A stretch of 64,000 nucleotides of DNA from Enoplolaimus lenunculus (taxonomy: Eukaryota; Nematoda; Enoplea; Enoplida; Thoracostomopsidae): positions 124,001-188,000 of the forward strand of contig JASANG010000319.1 in assembly GCA_030248215.1 (NCBI GenBank), in the 5' to 3' direction. Under the pieces are notes generated by a model, which was given only the letters and a program-made list of their open reading frames with translations, searched no databases and had not been told where the DNA came from. The position numbers and the translations under genes were made by a program. Of this stretch, positions 38,601 through 53,600 are shown in pieces. Positions within the stretch are counted from its first letter, which is position 1. Each line of letters starts with the position of its first letter.

Positions 38601-41600
38601 GAATGCAGTCGTCTCACTAGTGATTAATATGAAGCTCATAATAATGCGTTTTCTGGCCAAATTTGTGGAAAAATATGACCGGTATGCAATACTGCTAGTT
38701 CAAAATGATTTCCAAATTGGCGCAGTTTGTAAATATCAAGCTCCTTTTACCGCGTTGTAGTTTGGAGATTTACGCCAGCCCGTACTCGTGCATCTACATA
38801 CATATGTACCAGGGTGCGACCGGATATCCGGTTCCAGTTTAATATCCGACAAAAACAGATATCCGGTTCCGGTATCCGGTATAAACCTACCGGATACAAA
38901 ATATTTACGTTTGTGGTGCCGAATATCACCAAACTGCTTTTTACAAGTGAGCGTCTTTAACATCTTGCTGGGATTGCATTTCTGGGTTAGTCACAAAGTT
39001 CAAGTTTTGATACGTTTTCAGCGACTTTTACCTTATGTTAGCGAGCGAGAGTTAAACGCATTTTTGCATTAATAATCTCAGTTTTTCAGCAGCATATGAG
39101 CTTTATAACAGACGAAACCTTGAGGACGCTAAAAATACAGCGACAAATAAATCATTTTAACATATACAATATCTGGTTCCTGTTCCGGTAAAAATTTCTA
39201 TATCCGTATCCAGATCAGAAACTCAAAAAAATCAAAAATTGTTCTTGGTACAGTTGCCTTGCAACTACTAATCGCTGAATGTTGGTTTCTTGGATGCCCA
39301 CTTGGCGATCCCACCCCTTCCAAATCGATTTGCCTCGTGGTTCAGCATCCTCCATTTAAGATGTTGATTCCATATGGTGTATATACGATGATCTGGCTTG
39401 GTGAAATGGGAGTTTCCTTTAAAAACACTAATTTTGTCGGTTTGTTAATTTACCTCAATCATTAAAGATTCCCCTTATTTAAAAGTACTAAACAAGCTAG
39501 AAAACAACTAGTCCGGTCCGTCCATATGCTGCGACTTGAAATAAACTGTGGCTGTATGCACAATGCGTGTAGTAGTTTGATTTGCTATGCAAGAGTAGAC
39601 GAATGTTGGTTGCAGTGACGTTGTGTGTAAGTGCAAATAGCAACAACGTTGTGTGACGCGTCCACATGTTGACTGCTACACTATTGTAACTGCGTACGCT
39701 ACAGTTTGGGCTTGTTTGATTTGAATGCTTTTCACTGCTTAAATCATATTATGAAATGTTTGAGTAAAAATGAGTGTTGAGCAAAATCTCTACGTTTGCT
39801 AAAATATGCGTTGTAACGAATATTGCGTTAAACTTAAAATAGCTGTAGTACACCCGTAGCGAGGTCGACATAATACGAGTGACCAAAAAATTTCAGGTGG
39901 AGCATGCGGAGAGTTGTCATGATTTTGAAGTGTAGCGGAAATTGTTTTTGGGGAGTGGCGCCTGCTAGTTACAGGCCACTAGCCGCAAGGTGCATGCAAC
40001 CTCAATTCCGATTCCGATTAGAATTCCGATTTAAAATCAGTTGTTCAGATTCCGATTCCCATTCTGATTGCACAATCAATCGCAATCGGAATTTTGAAAT
40101 TTTAATTTTAATTTTACTTATTATTATACGTTGCATATAAATTCTGTATTATGTATCTGTTAAATTGCTTTCGATGAGTTAATATTTATTAATAATTGAT
40201 TCTAGTTTAGCTTTACAGAACCAAAAATCATAGCCAATTTGCTCATGCGACCGTTATGAAAAGTGTTGTCAGCCAACAGACACCCTAAATCAACATTAAT
40301 TTGTCAGTACAAATTATCCGTACAGTCAGAAAATTTCTAGTTCCGATTCCGATTACAATTCCGGTATAAATTTGCTGTTCCTGTTCCGATTCCGGTAATA
40401 TCCAGTTCCGCTTCGCAACCTGGTAGCCAGGGTTGAAAATTGATTTCTCCTAATTAATCTTTGTGCGCAAGCTTTTGTTAAACAGTTAACACTCAGCGGG
40501 CGCCAGTTTGACATTTCGACCCCTGTAAACGTCACTGCCATCCCAAACTCCCGCCACCCATGGTAAGAAATTAAGTTAGTGGATTGGATTTTGGGATTTC
40601 GGGATATGGCTATAGGTAGGATTTTGAGATGTGGTCGAAGGTGGGATTTCGGTGTATTGAGATGGTGTCCAAGCTTTGATTTTGGGATTTCGGGACATGG
40701 TCGTAGGTGTGATTTTATGATACGTTTGAAGGAGGCATTATAGAATTTCAGGATATGCTCGAAGATGCAAACTAAGGTTTTTAGATTTTCGAATAGGATA
40801 TTTGGATATTGTTTAAGGAAGTATTTTGAGATTTTGAAATATACTGTTGAAGATTGTATTATGGGATATGTTGGTGGATGATATTGTGGGATATAGGTGT
40901 AGTTTTCGACTGAAAAATAAGTATAGTTTAAAGTACGGTTTTGGAATATATAAGTGTCGCAGATATGATTTTGTGATTTCTTATCGTGGATTCGGTTTTA
41001 GAGTTAAAATGAAATCTTATGGCTAAGTTCTAAGCATAAGTCTAAACTTGGTGGTAAAGTATAATATGAATGGTTAAGCGTAGAAAGTGATAAAATTAAA
41101 ATCGAGATTTGTTCAAAAGTGTTTTTAGGAATGTGATTGGCATATGCATTATGGACGGAGTATTTCAATATTAATATATAGGTATCATATATATTACATA
41201 AGTTGTGAAATTAGTAAACAGTGTATTTTTTCAGTTGCATTAGGTAAGTATCTTAACTTAAATTTTAAATTGTTGCTTATTACAACTGAATGTGTAATTT
41301 GCTTTTGATTGAATTCTGACATTCAGAATGTGATTTAATTATTTGAATTGTTTGGCTTACTGTTTACAATTTGTTTAATCGTGCCAGTATATATATTTAT
41401 AGTGTAAAAATAACTTCTGTCAAACAGTGAATTTCCAATCATTTACAACTAAAAACAAATTGACTTCGCTAACTACCAGTGGTATCCGTTTTCACTAGCA
41501 GAACGTTACGCAGAGCGTTACGTTCTCTGAGACATTGACTTCCTTACAGATTGACTTCCTTGAGTTTTAGTGTCATGAAGTTCTTGGCTGTATTTGTAAA

Positions 41601-44600
41601 GCGGACATCCAGGCGCAGCCTGGTTCTTTGTAACGTTTCCTTGTGTTGTGTATGTGAGAGAGATTTTAATTTATAATTTTCGAAATGGTTATGTTCGAAT
41701 CGAATGGTTGTGATCAGTTCGATATACTTAGTCATATTTCAGTAATAAATAATTCAACAAATACTAAAGTGGCATACTCCAAGATTTAATTTGTAATTTA
41801 TATGCACTAAAAGTCACTGTTTGATTTCCCTTTGGATTTTTCAGAGGCCTAAGCGACGTCCGTTAGCCGAATACTATAACGATGATGACGCAGAGCTTGA
41901 AGGTAAGTATCTCATGTATTTATAATATATTGATTTCAACGCAGTATTTTTTGGTGTTCACAGTCAATGGTCCAAAAGGCTTGTTTTGTTTGCTTCCTGG
42001 TAGGCCGATATTTTGTACATTCGCCATCTGTACGTACGTCATGCTCTGAACACATTTACAAAATACCAATGGCGACTGGAGGCTCGGCCGTCCCGTCTTA
42101 AATGCCAATTGTTGACTTGATCTCCTGTGTATTTTGTCTAAATGTGTACAACTGTACTTTCGTAAAATTCCGCCAATGTTATGTATTAAATAAAAGTTTT
42201 GTATTAAATTTTTTTATTTTCGATTTTGATTCAGTACCATACTATTCAGTATTGAGTGCAAGTGGAAGTAGCTTTGTTATAACTTTAGGCCAAATATTTT
42301 GTACTTCGTATCAACAAATATATTCGGAAATGTCCTTTTTTCAAGTTACACCTCATCGTTTCGTATTATGAATCTTTTCTCTTTTCCACTTCTTTTTGTT
42401 ACGTGTATATATTTTTTCCACTTTTTTGTTATATTTTGTGAAGGTGTGTATGCCCGTATTTGAGAAAATGTTTGTAGTAGATATATAAATATGTATGTTA
42501 TATACGTATATATACAGTTGTATAACTATGTTTGTGAAGTATTATCGTTATATATCGAATTGTTTAACGTCTGTTTGCCAATAAAACCAAGGGCGTAGCC
42601 GTAATCAGCGGGAGGTGTAAGGATTAATCGTCATTTGTGATTTTAGTCCAGTGATTATAGGAACTTTCTCGGTTGGTAACACAAGCGTCCAGTAAATTTT
42701 TATGAAACGTACTTACACGACTAAATACGTATATACATACTATGTACGTAATGTGACACCGATTAGATATATTATGTATATATTAGTACCATCCCTACAT
42801 AATTTATTATGAATATTTATTTTTTGATTTTGTTTCTGGTACAATTATTTTGTACAATAGTTATATTGCACATCTGCAGTACATTAATGATGCGTGCCAC
42901 ATAAAATTGATACGGAACGCGTATTCGCTTCGTATTAAGCCTAGAAGGTGTTGGTCAATTTTACTGCTATTTATAGCATGGAAAAATGCCTCCTCCAAAA
43001 AATGACCCCAGGGCACATTTTCATGGTGATCCGATTTTCATAGTACTGCCGATTGTGTGAAAAATGACTCATTAAAAGAAATCCATGATCATTTTTACAC
43101 GGCCAATATAGGAATGAAATATTGACCCACATGAAAAAATGACTACCGTTTTAATATAGCCAAGGTTGCAGCAGGAATGACTAGGAGCTGCGTACTAAAT
43201 TAATATACTAACCCCTTGATATATAACATCATTGAGATGTTGTCGTTCAATACTCTTGCAGATGCCTAATGTGCACACTATGAAATTGAGTGGTTGCAAA
43301 GTAGTTTATGCTTGTTAGGCTTTAAGTCTGCGGCGTTTATGACCATGTATAATTTAGTAAAACTAACATTCTTTAAAGCATGATTGTGTTAAAATTAGTA
43401 TCGACATCGCTATCGGCATATGTACGCTTGGCATCTCAAAATTTGAAAATAATCGGCATTGGCAAAACTTTGGAGTCGGCACATCATTATTTTCTACTTG
43501 AGTTTTTAAACATTGTACACTAACAGATCCCACATATCTCCGAGAAAAACGATAAATAAATACGTCATACGTTCTGTACTCCGAGATAAGAAATTATCGC
43601 GAAACCATTAATGTTCGCCTCGAAACTAGCTTGCGGGAATGGACTTGGCCAACCTCGAATACTCACCGAAATTCTTAATTTGACATTGATTGCAAACGGG
43701 GCTGATGTTGGATTTTAGGGGGCAGGCAACCCTAGGCACGCCCCGGTTTTACCTTTTGATGATGTTTAAATATGTACTAGTTTCAGTGGCGAACGTTTAA
43801 TACTTGAAGCGGATTTGGTATGGCAACGCATTCCTTATTTGTAACCACACACGTTAAGCATGAAATGCACAAGTAAAGCACCACCCTTAACATTTCAGCG
43901 ATATGAATCCCCAAACCAAATGCCTGGTTACGCCAATGCATGTGTTTGTTTTGAATTTTCCAGCAATTTTTTTTCTGAACTTAAATTAGGTTCACTATGA
44001 GCGGTAAGTGTGGTTTGCTTTGTTTTGTTATCTAAATTAAGCTTTCACTTTGCTTAAGAATATTCGTGAGATGGCTACGGGCCTGCATAGCTTTCGAAAT
44101 TTCCAGAAAAATAGCATAACTCTAATATCTGGCAAGAACTGACATCCATGCCGGCCTCCAATATCCAGTATATATAAGTGTACCGTACTGCAAACATGGG
44201 CGTAGCCAAAGTTTAGGAATCGGGGCTTAGCAAGTCAAGAAACTGAAGTTTTTTACACTAAAAGTAAAATGAAACGTTCAAAGCCCACGGTTAACTTTAA
44301 TAATTTCACTTCAGCAATCGAATACTTTTGTGTAATAAAATTCATTGAGCAGTGCAAAATAATTTGATGCGATATATCCCAGTTTCGATTTAAAAATTCC
44401 CTATCCGTTAAATTAATACCTGGTCGCACTCTGTCTCTTATACCTTCAAACTATTGAGCATTGATTTTTTCGTTGTATATACGTAATAGAAGCAATTTTA
44501 TTGACACATGGTGTATAAATAAAGATGTTAAACCTTGGTAACAAATTTTAGATCTACGTATGTCTAACAATGTATTTGTGTTGTTTTGAATAAGAATAAT

Positions 44601-47600
44601 CGTGAATAGGCATTTAAAATGTTGCTAAATGCTACTCGGTGGTCGCGAACAAATTTATTTTTAGACAATTTTACTCTTTTCGTCTTGTCTGTTTCTCTTT
44701 ATGTTGCACTGTTTAAGTTGTGGGGTTTCTTTTGATTAAAATTGAAGCTTTTTTTGACTGACTGACTATACATCAATATTTATCTGCGGTTTTGTGAAGA
44801 ATGATAGTTATGTCGTAGGCCAATCTGCGCTGTTTTGTGTAATCGCAATTTAGCATGGGCTAAACTACTATTGAACTAATATGCCATCAGATTTGATTAT
44901 TTGGACAAACACAATACCGTTAGCCAATCAGCGTTGGTGTCACATAACTGTTCTTTTGCGAAATCTCACAATCGCTATTTCGCCTAGGCCGAACTGCTGT
45001 TTGCTTCTAATATCAGATTGTCCTAGGCCATTGGTAATTGGCCTGAATAACAGGTTAACCTACGACAGATACATCAAGCAATTTCGATTTTATACTTTAA
45101 TGACGATAAGTTGCAGTTTTCCGTTGTTGCGCGATGCATGCGTCTGTATATATTATATTTACTCGTGCAGGTGTAATGTGTACAGTCAGTACGTATATAC
45201 GTAAGTAGCATGTTCATATGAATTTTACTATGTGTATATTAGCTAAATGTTTTTTCCAATTTTTACACGTAAAGCGTCCGTGCGTCAGATTGCTTTGTTA
45301 TGTATGAATGTACGATTGTATTACTTTTGTTGTTGCGTTGCGTTTGTATATACAATGAACTGCAATACTAGTAGTAACAAGTGAAATAGTTGCGATCGAA
45401 TGAGTGCTCACGCAGTTGCCAGCTTACAACCATCCAGGTAGTTAACATCGATTAGACGTCGCAGGCCAATCTGCTATTCAGGCCAATTATCATTTGGCCT
45501 AGGACAAGTGATTGTGAGATTTCGCAAAACAACAGTGATGTAACACCAACGCTGATTAGTTAACGGTATTGTGTTTGTCCGAATAATTAAATCTGATTGG
45601 TCTACAAGTTCAGTAAAAGTTTATCCAGACCAAATTGTTATTACGTAAAATAGCGCCAATTGGTAATTTACGGTTCGATTTTGAAAATTTTACATATTTT
45701 GGGTTCTCCACGGCGGGGGGGCCCAGCACTTTTCGAAATTTTCATTCCCCCCCCCCGGCGAAAATTTTGGAGTTTCTCATGACTTACAATGTCATTGCAC
45801 ACCAAGATTTGAGTTGTTGAAGATCGTTTATAAAGTTTTAAATGTAACCTGTTTGATTTGACCAGTTGGATTGATGTTGCGTGAAGGCACTCAATGTCCA
45901 AATTACAGCTTACACCTTCGTGGGAGGTTCTCAGTTTAGATTAGGGAGCGCACACAGATTGATTCAACGAATGTTTTGACTCACGTGTAAAAATTGTAAG
46001 TATGTACGAAAAAAAGTAGGTTCGTCCTGTGAGCATTTCGATTTTATGCGTTGAAGAATACCTTGGTATTTATTATTTTATATGCCCTACTTAGAGGAAG
46101 GCAGAATAGTCCCAGAATATCATATAAAGGCATACTGAATTACAGACTGGCATCGCTGTTTCGAGGCCTACAACCACGGTCCTCAATACACGCGCGGGTC
46201 ACGACTCAAGCGGGCCTTGAGTTCGCTCGCTGGCCTCTCAAGAGGTTGATGGAAAACATGGGTGAAAAAACTCTACCTCTCCCTCCATTCAAAACGTTCA
46301 TTTTCAAAACACTTGTCACGGTTCCCTTGAAGGTGCGCGGGTCCTGTTAGCGACCGCAGCCTCACTGACCTTCATTCATTATGATCCGATCCTGCCGCCT
46401 CAATAAGGGTTTTGAGAATTTTGCTTGTTCGAAAACGAGTTTGATAACAACACATGTATTACCTACTTTAGCTTAGCGTAATCTTTCAACGTTGGTCGTT
46501 GTTGACCGGGTGCTTTTTTCGTTTGAGATTGATTACACACATTGTGTTACGGGCAGTTTTTTTCTCAATGATTTTGCAGTGAGATTTAGTGGTTGAAACA
46601 ATATATTTTGTTAAGCAAGCGTTTTGTAATATAGATTGTTGTACAAAAATGTCTATAAAAAGGATATTATTTATTCATTGTGTCTGCCGACTGTAAATGA
46701 CTGTTGTATTTCGTTGACGAACACGCATTGTTTATTTATTCAGAGAAATTTTGTTGCATTGCGGCCGATGATATAAAGCTGAGAGGATGTTCACTGTGGA
46801 TTTTCGCTTACTACTACAACAAAGAACTTTTACGGCATTGGTTTATAAATGAGCAAGCAGTGCATTTTGCATTATAGGTTTGTTTTTGGCCGTTGTCCTT
46901 TATTAAAGTTTTTTTACCAATTTCTCAGCTCGTTACGAATACGAACGCCTGTGTATGTGGTGCAGATGAATAGCCCCGAATCCACGAACTGTCAGTAGAG
47001 GGAATAAACATAAACATGTTACAAAGGCAGGAAAAACTTTAATAACATGGAAGATTTTAATGTGGTGTAGGCTAGTGGTGGAAAGAATAGCTTAGCTTTT
47101 CCAAGTCTTTAGAAGTTTCCGAATTTATTTCTACAATGTCCTTTGAGTTAAATAGGTGGTATAAGTCAGAAAGTTAGAGACGCCGCCCCTCAGCTCAACG
47201 TTTGCCAACGCACACATGCGCTTGGGAACGAGCAGCTTCGCCCAGCCCCAAGACAGTTAACTTAAGTCAGGGATCCTAGTTAAACGCCCTAAACCTAAGC
47301 GCCCTGACAAGCTACCAATTCCCAAGGTCACACACCCGGCTTGACAGCGTTGCTCCGCGAAACGCTGCATCGGATATATAGCAAAACGGTGCGAGCAGGA
47401 TAAGGATCTGCGAGCACTGTTGAGATAAAACTGTAGGATCAAATTTGTATACTCCGACGCTATAAATTTCTCTGTATCCAAAATCTCGCATGCATTATGA
47501 TAAAACTCAAAACTCCGAATCCGATTCCATACGCGTAACACGAAATTTAGGCCGGCTAACAAATTCACTTCACACTACTAGGCTAAAACGTGTGTGCACT

Positions 47601-50600
47601 AATCCAATACTCACTCCATTCAATACTAGCGCGCGCTAAATCCGTAAATCCAGGTAAATCTGCTTAGCAACTCACAAACCCGCGGGTGACTAGAAACACT
47701 CGAGTAGGAGAGATACGAAAAATGCGGGTTAACCCATGGAAAGCCTACGCAAAACAAAACAGAATACTAAGACTGAAACAGGGGAGCGAGATGTTAGGCC
47801 TAAGACCGAGAGACGGAGAACGATGTAACGCGCGTTAGATTGAAGGAAATGAAAAGAAAACCACTTAAGATGCGAAAGCGTCGCAGAATAAACTAAGCTG
47901 AGTCCCCACCATGCGGGTGGATCACCTAGGCTTAGGCGGGTTTAGAACAATAAACAGTAACACATGAGTATAGTAGCTAATTATACTCTGCCGAAATTTA
48001 TTAGTACGAAACCAATGCTCAAGCTACAGAAACTAGCGAGACTAAACACATCAAAAAACATAAGGTTTACATGAAACGTAAGTATTCACCTGATCTTCCA
48101 CTAAGTTTTGAGCTTGTACTGCATCCAGCTCTGCTTGAATTTCCGGCGTCGGCTGACCAACGGCCCACCGATCGCCGACCTAGATGGCTTAAACTCCTCA
48201 GCTTGAGGGTTTAGCGGCGATAACGATTTTATTAAACTTTGATCCATATTATTTATTTAGCTATTTTATAAAGTTTTCGGTTAGTCCAAAACGCACTAAA
48301 ATTTACGCAAACAATAATTTGACCAGGCTTTGACTTGCAGTAACGCTAATTTTTCGAGGGCGCACACCAACTTGTAGATGGCTAGGATATAACTCCAAGT
48401 CAAAAAAAATTGTAGTCTTACCACGATTTCCGGTATTCCATGCGACGGACACGGAAGTGGCCGAGCATGCGGATTGTCAGGCGTCACACCCTGCCAGAAG
48501 GGAGACTCAGCCGCTGTCCAGTTGCACCAGTCGAGGCCGGTAGACCAGGACCAACCTACCCGGAGCTGCGGGAGGTGAGCTTGTTCAAATCTATGCGCCA
48601 TGTCAATTTGCTTTACTCTAGAGTATGAATTCCGCGCCAACTCTACCTATCTCCACGGGTACAAACAATATCAGAGAAAGCGAAAAACAACAAACTACTC
48701 AGAAACCTCCTAATAATGCCAGCGGCTGAGATCCAAAGTATATCCCCAAAAATCTTATCTCCGGCTATTTTGCATAACCGGTTATAACTATCTCCAATAC
48801 TTTTAAAACTCTTTAAAATTTCCACCAATAGAACGGAAACCATTTATATACACATATCCCTCTCCTCCACAAATCATATATAACATACGCCATTTCGAAA
48901 AACGCAAAACAAGCCAACCCTTGTTGAACATTATTTAGTAGCTAGCTAAATATCGCAAAATAATAAAATATATCAAATCGTCATATACGTTTTCCAAGAC
49001 CCAGAATACGTCAATTCAGATAGAATTTAAGGGTTTATGCCCGTTTTATAAAATTCAGCAAGTTTCGAACCGTATTACCAAGTTTCACAATGATTAGAAT
49101 GAATTAAGCCAAATTCAGATAGTTGTTGAATTTCACAAAATTCAAACGCATTGTAAGTTAGATTTTTGACCTGAGAACAGTTATATCAGCATCAAAACAA
49201 GTTGATACAGATTGCTTGCGATAGTTTTCAACCTATTTAAGCTATGGGAGCACCCACAGCTCACCCGGAACGAACTTACAAAGTCTGTGCATCAATACGA
49301 GTTTAATCGATTTCCAGACCTGTGCACATGAGCATACAGCAACCCTCCAGAGCTCCTAAACTTCAAGGGCTGCCCATTTTACGGCGTAGAATCTTCCGAA
49401 TCAAAGCTCCGCCAGCTGACGTGAGCTTGCACGGATTCTCTCGCTCCTGATGTTATCATTAAAATTTCTGTGCAGCCCGAAAGCTCACACATTCCCTCAA
49501 AAATGTGATCCCAGCTATTATCCGCCGAACTTCTACTAGAATTCAGAGACGCTGGGTGCAGTGACATCTGTACAGGTGGTTGGTCCGAATAAGATTTACA
49601 AGTCTTATTTTTTCATATCGAGAACCAGACAGTTTTTTCATCAACAATTGTTAATTTTTTTATTCAAGAAATGTTTAACTGTTGGTATCAAAACAGGTAT
49701 GTATCCGTTCTTTGCATTTGCAAATATTAACTGAACGCACGCCGTTGTGCTATGAGATGTTTATGGTAGTAAGGTGTACAACAAATTATGCCATGGCCAA
49801 TGTACCAGTAAATTATCTAGGTAGATAAGTATTGCTGGGTAATTGCCTTGGTCAAATGGCTTGTTAGAGTGTAAACCAGTAAACTCATTTTGCATTGTCC
49901 GTTCAGCATATTGAATGAACACTTTTATATATTTAACGCCGGCTTTATGCTGGGATAATTACATGCATTTCATGCACGTTGTATATGCGGACTAATCTGT
50001 TAGGTGAGTTTGTTGTCACTATACATATGTAATATGTATTGGCAATATACGGTAGGTGTTTCTATTCTGTGCCTGGTTACTGACCAGATATTTAGGTTTT
50101 TGGTTGAAATTAAGCGAGAGTAGTTATATTATGCACTCAGTTTTTGAATATGGGTTTAGCACACGTGTATTAGCATCGTTGTGATGAAGCCAGGTTGATC
50201 GGTTTGTTTTATTGAACCAGTTTTATCAAAGTTATTAATTTAGGAAAAAATTGTTGATCGATGCGTAGCAGGGTTCCAACAGTAACTAAATTTTGCCGGA
50301 ATAGAAACGGGAACAGGAATTGAATTTTCTTGCTGGAACCGGACAAGGAACATGAACCAAAATATGAAATATTTTTCATCACCGAAAACCTGTTGGACTT
50401 TTTAAAAAATTTGCCAAATAACGACTTAAGCGAATCTTCAGTTATTTCATAATGAAGTTTTGCGAGAACGCAACAGAAACAGTTTATTAGTAAAATTGAA
50501 GTAATTGCCAAAAAACACACATTCCGAAATAATTGTTCAAAGACAAAGTTTACAGTTTTTAAATCATTAGGAATAATTTGCCACAAAACCGTAAAAAAAT

Positions 50601-53600
50601 TCCGGTTCCTGCATCTTTGAATGCAGGAGCAACAGGAACAGGAATTGAATTTTTGCAGGAATTCTGGCTGGAACAGAAATTCCTGTTGAACCCAGATGCG
50701 TAATTAATGTCGAGTGGTTTGCTCCTCGAACAACGCTTGTGGACTAAAAATTGGTTGAACCAAGAGTGGATGATGTCCACCTTGCAGAAGAGTGTGCAAC
50801 TGCTTGGGCTGTGCATGGTACAATGTGTACCAGCACGCGTTGCATTTTTGCTCGACCCCCCCCTGATTTGGGGGGTAGTCACCACTTAATCTACATAGTA
50901 AACACACGATTTAAAATATAATCGGAGCGACTTTAGCTAAAATTCAAAATATTGGTTCAACTTTTCCCCCCCTCAAATAAGGGGGTAGGCCAAAAACGCA
51001 ACGCGTACCGGGTACATTCTTTAATACACAGAATGTACCCAGTTGCACACTCTTGTTATAAAGAGTGATCATCCACTCTTGGTTGAACGAACTTTCGATT
51101 GGAAAGCTATATCAATCGTTTTTGTAGTCTTCTGTTAGAATATTGCACCATCTGAATCTAATACATTACGTTGATTGGAACAATTGAAATTTGTCTCCCG
51201 TCCAAGTTAAACTTTCGGCGAACATTTTGTCGTAATACGAATACGTATATATACCTTATTGTAGACTGTTTTTGTCTATTGAATGAGTTTTCGTATGTAA
51301 GCGTTAGGGTTAACCTTAGTAAAGTATATTGCAACCGTTTAAGTTGCGCTATACTCTCCGCGTGCCGCCAGACGACGGCGTGTGGCGCGGCGTCCAACGG
51401 TGCGCGCAGTTTTTCTTTGACGCATACCCATTGTCTAGCTAATGTGACATTCTATCTAATCTAGTGATATTAATCTTATCGCGAGTATGGCGTGCTTCAG
51501 AATAAGTAGTGTCAATGTTTATGTGGACTGTTACTAGAATTTTTGTTTGAATTGAGTTTTGAGTATGATTACAATCGTTGGGCGTCTTAAGCAATCAATC
51601 TGTGTCGTTATTAGCTGGTGAGTTTGGCTTCGTAATTTTTCCGCGAAGTCACAAAAACACACCACTACTTAAATAAACCGATGATAGTCTTCGCCAACAG
51701 TAGTTAAATATACAGTGAGCTTTTGCTATTCGTCTTTGAAAGACATATTCATCTTTATTTGATTGTTGAATTTTTAAAATTGCTTACTGTGGTTTTTGAT
51801 GTTTCTTTGTTTGTTCAATTTTAACCTAAAGTTAAATACACTGTATCATTCAGCTTGTGTTCAATTGATATCGCAGATGCGCAAAAAATTGAAATTCGGC
51901 CATTTTTGAGCAAATACCGGCTTCAAGGACAACGGAAATAATCGCTGTCTTTGATTAAAAATGAGTAATAGTACAGCAAAAATCTCATTTTGCCACCAAG
52001 GGCGTTGCTAGAATTGCAGAAAGTGGTAATTACGCTACGTTCGGTATCAATTTGGAAGGTGGTTCTTGTATTAAAAACTGAAACCTTGTCTAAAACCCCA
52101 ATACAAAAATCCCAATGCACCAAATTGCATTTTTCGCCAGTGTATTTTTTCATCAATGGATTGTTTGTTAAGATGATCTTTAGGATTGCTGAAAGAGATG
52201 GTTACGTATTATGAAAAATTTCAAAATGTGGTTCTTGTGTTGGGAGCTGAAACCGTGTCTAAAACCCCAAAAAACAAATCCCAATGCTTCTATCGTATAT
52301 TTTTAGTAATGGTTTGTTTGTTAACTTTTATAAGAAGCCCTTTGTGTTGCACGCATACAGCAAAGAATTATTAATAAAATTATGAAAACAATTCATAGTG
52401 TCAGAAATGGTAGTAAAATTTTTATTTTTTACTCTTTTGAGCTCGATTCATCTCTTTTCAAATAAATATTATCTATTCACAGTTTACAGTCTAAACGTGT
52501 TTGAAAAGTTACATACATATACGAACGTATATATGTTATAAATTGTTTACTTGGTATCGTGTGCTGGTTGTATATACTCTTATACCTTTATATACCTATA
52601 TTTAACTGTCGCTTTCTTTCAAAATTGAGTCTTATAGATGCATTGGTTGCAGTTGAGTTGTCAAAAATTAGATGGCTGTGCTATTGTTTATTCTTCTATC
52701 ACTGAAATCAATAGTCTAAAGCTTTTTATGTCAGCAACAAACAATCAAAATAAGGGATACGTTAGAGTTTCAAATATTCATACAGGGCTTAAAGTACACG
52801 TATATAGAAAATTTAAAGTGGACAATAGGGATACTAAGCGTTTAATACGGTATACATTGTGAACAAATAGTCTCGTTTCATGTAACAAAACTGGTTGTGT
52901 ATGGAACATCATAACATTACCGTTTTGTGAGTCATGATTGTAAGTGCTTAAAATTAAAAGTTTAAAATATGTTTTGAAATTGTGCCGTTGGAATATATAT
53001 TAAAAAATTAATGCCTGGGCAACAAATTTCTGGGTCAAAATGTCCGTAGTAACCGGAATGCCAGTGCCGGATGTCACTCTATGAAATTGGTCAACTAGAC
53101 GTTAACACATTATTGAAGCATAAAAGTAGGAGCTCCATACTAAAAATAAATGTTTTGTGAAATTGCCGTTGAAAACAAAATGGTTAAACTTATATATTTC
53201 ATTTTAACATAAAATCGACATGCCTACACACATACATACATAGCTGTTGAAATTATGTATTTCACACTGATTAAGATTATTTTTGTTTATAACCTGGAAA
53301 TTTTTTAAAAGATGCTGATGAATGTTCAGTATTCTGCCTGTAACTGTTAGCGCGTGAATGTAATTGTGAGTGCGTAAAACGCAGAAACACTTGCATACTG
53401 TACGTATTTATTTACATATATTGTTTCTATCCGGTTCCGTGTTTTCTGTTTCCGATTTACGCCAAGTTTTTAAATCTGTGGCAATCGGTCGCCCCACGCC
53501 TACAATTTGTCTCCAAACAATGTCCTAAAACTTATGAACAAATAAAAGCGAAACCAAAGCCATTATGTAACCGGAATTATATACAATTCACCGGAACCGG

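Larger units (their letters stand above)
37732..41844 (+). other. DIP2: DIP2 intron 7
   Basis: Holds MITEs at 38810-39220 and 39987-40422. From 40560 to 40930 a run of loosely repeated phrases (GATTTTGGGATTTCGGGATATGG, GGTAGGATTTTGAGATGTGG, GGTGGGATTTCGG) forms a degenerate minisatellite. Nothing else is recognised. Confidence 0.6.

Noticed and set aside
38788-39072. 94-codon plus-strand frame
   Set aside because: It lies wholly within a MITE of the GGTGCGACC subtype. The related copy at 28054 breaks it.
42480-42800. Possible promoter or origin-like ATATACGTATAT stretch
   Set aside because: It is simple-sequence TA/GTAC-rich DNA, like many others in these introns, with no supporting signal.
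46051-46350. 99-codon plus-strand frame near 46 kb
   Set aside because: There is no recognisable domain or splice context. It includes a segment (CAACCACGGTCCTCAATACA) that looks like part of a dispersed repeat.
50209-50885. Two overlapping minus-strand frames of 125 and 108 codons
   Set aside because: They read through the 50269-50695 and 50758-51086 MITEs. Related MITE copies do not preserve them.
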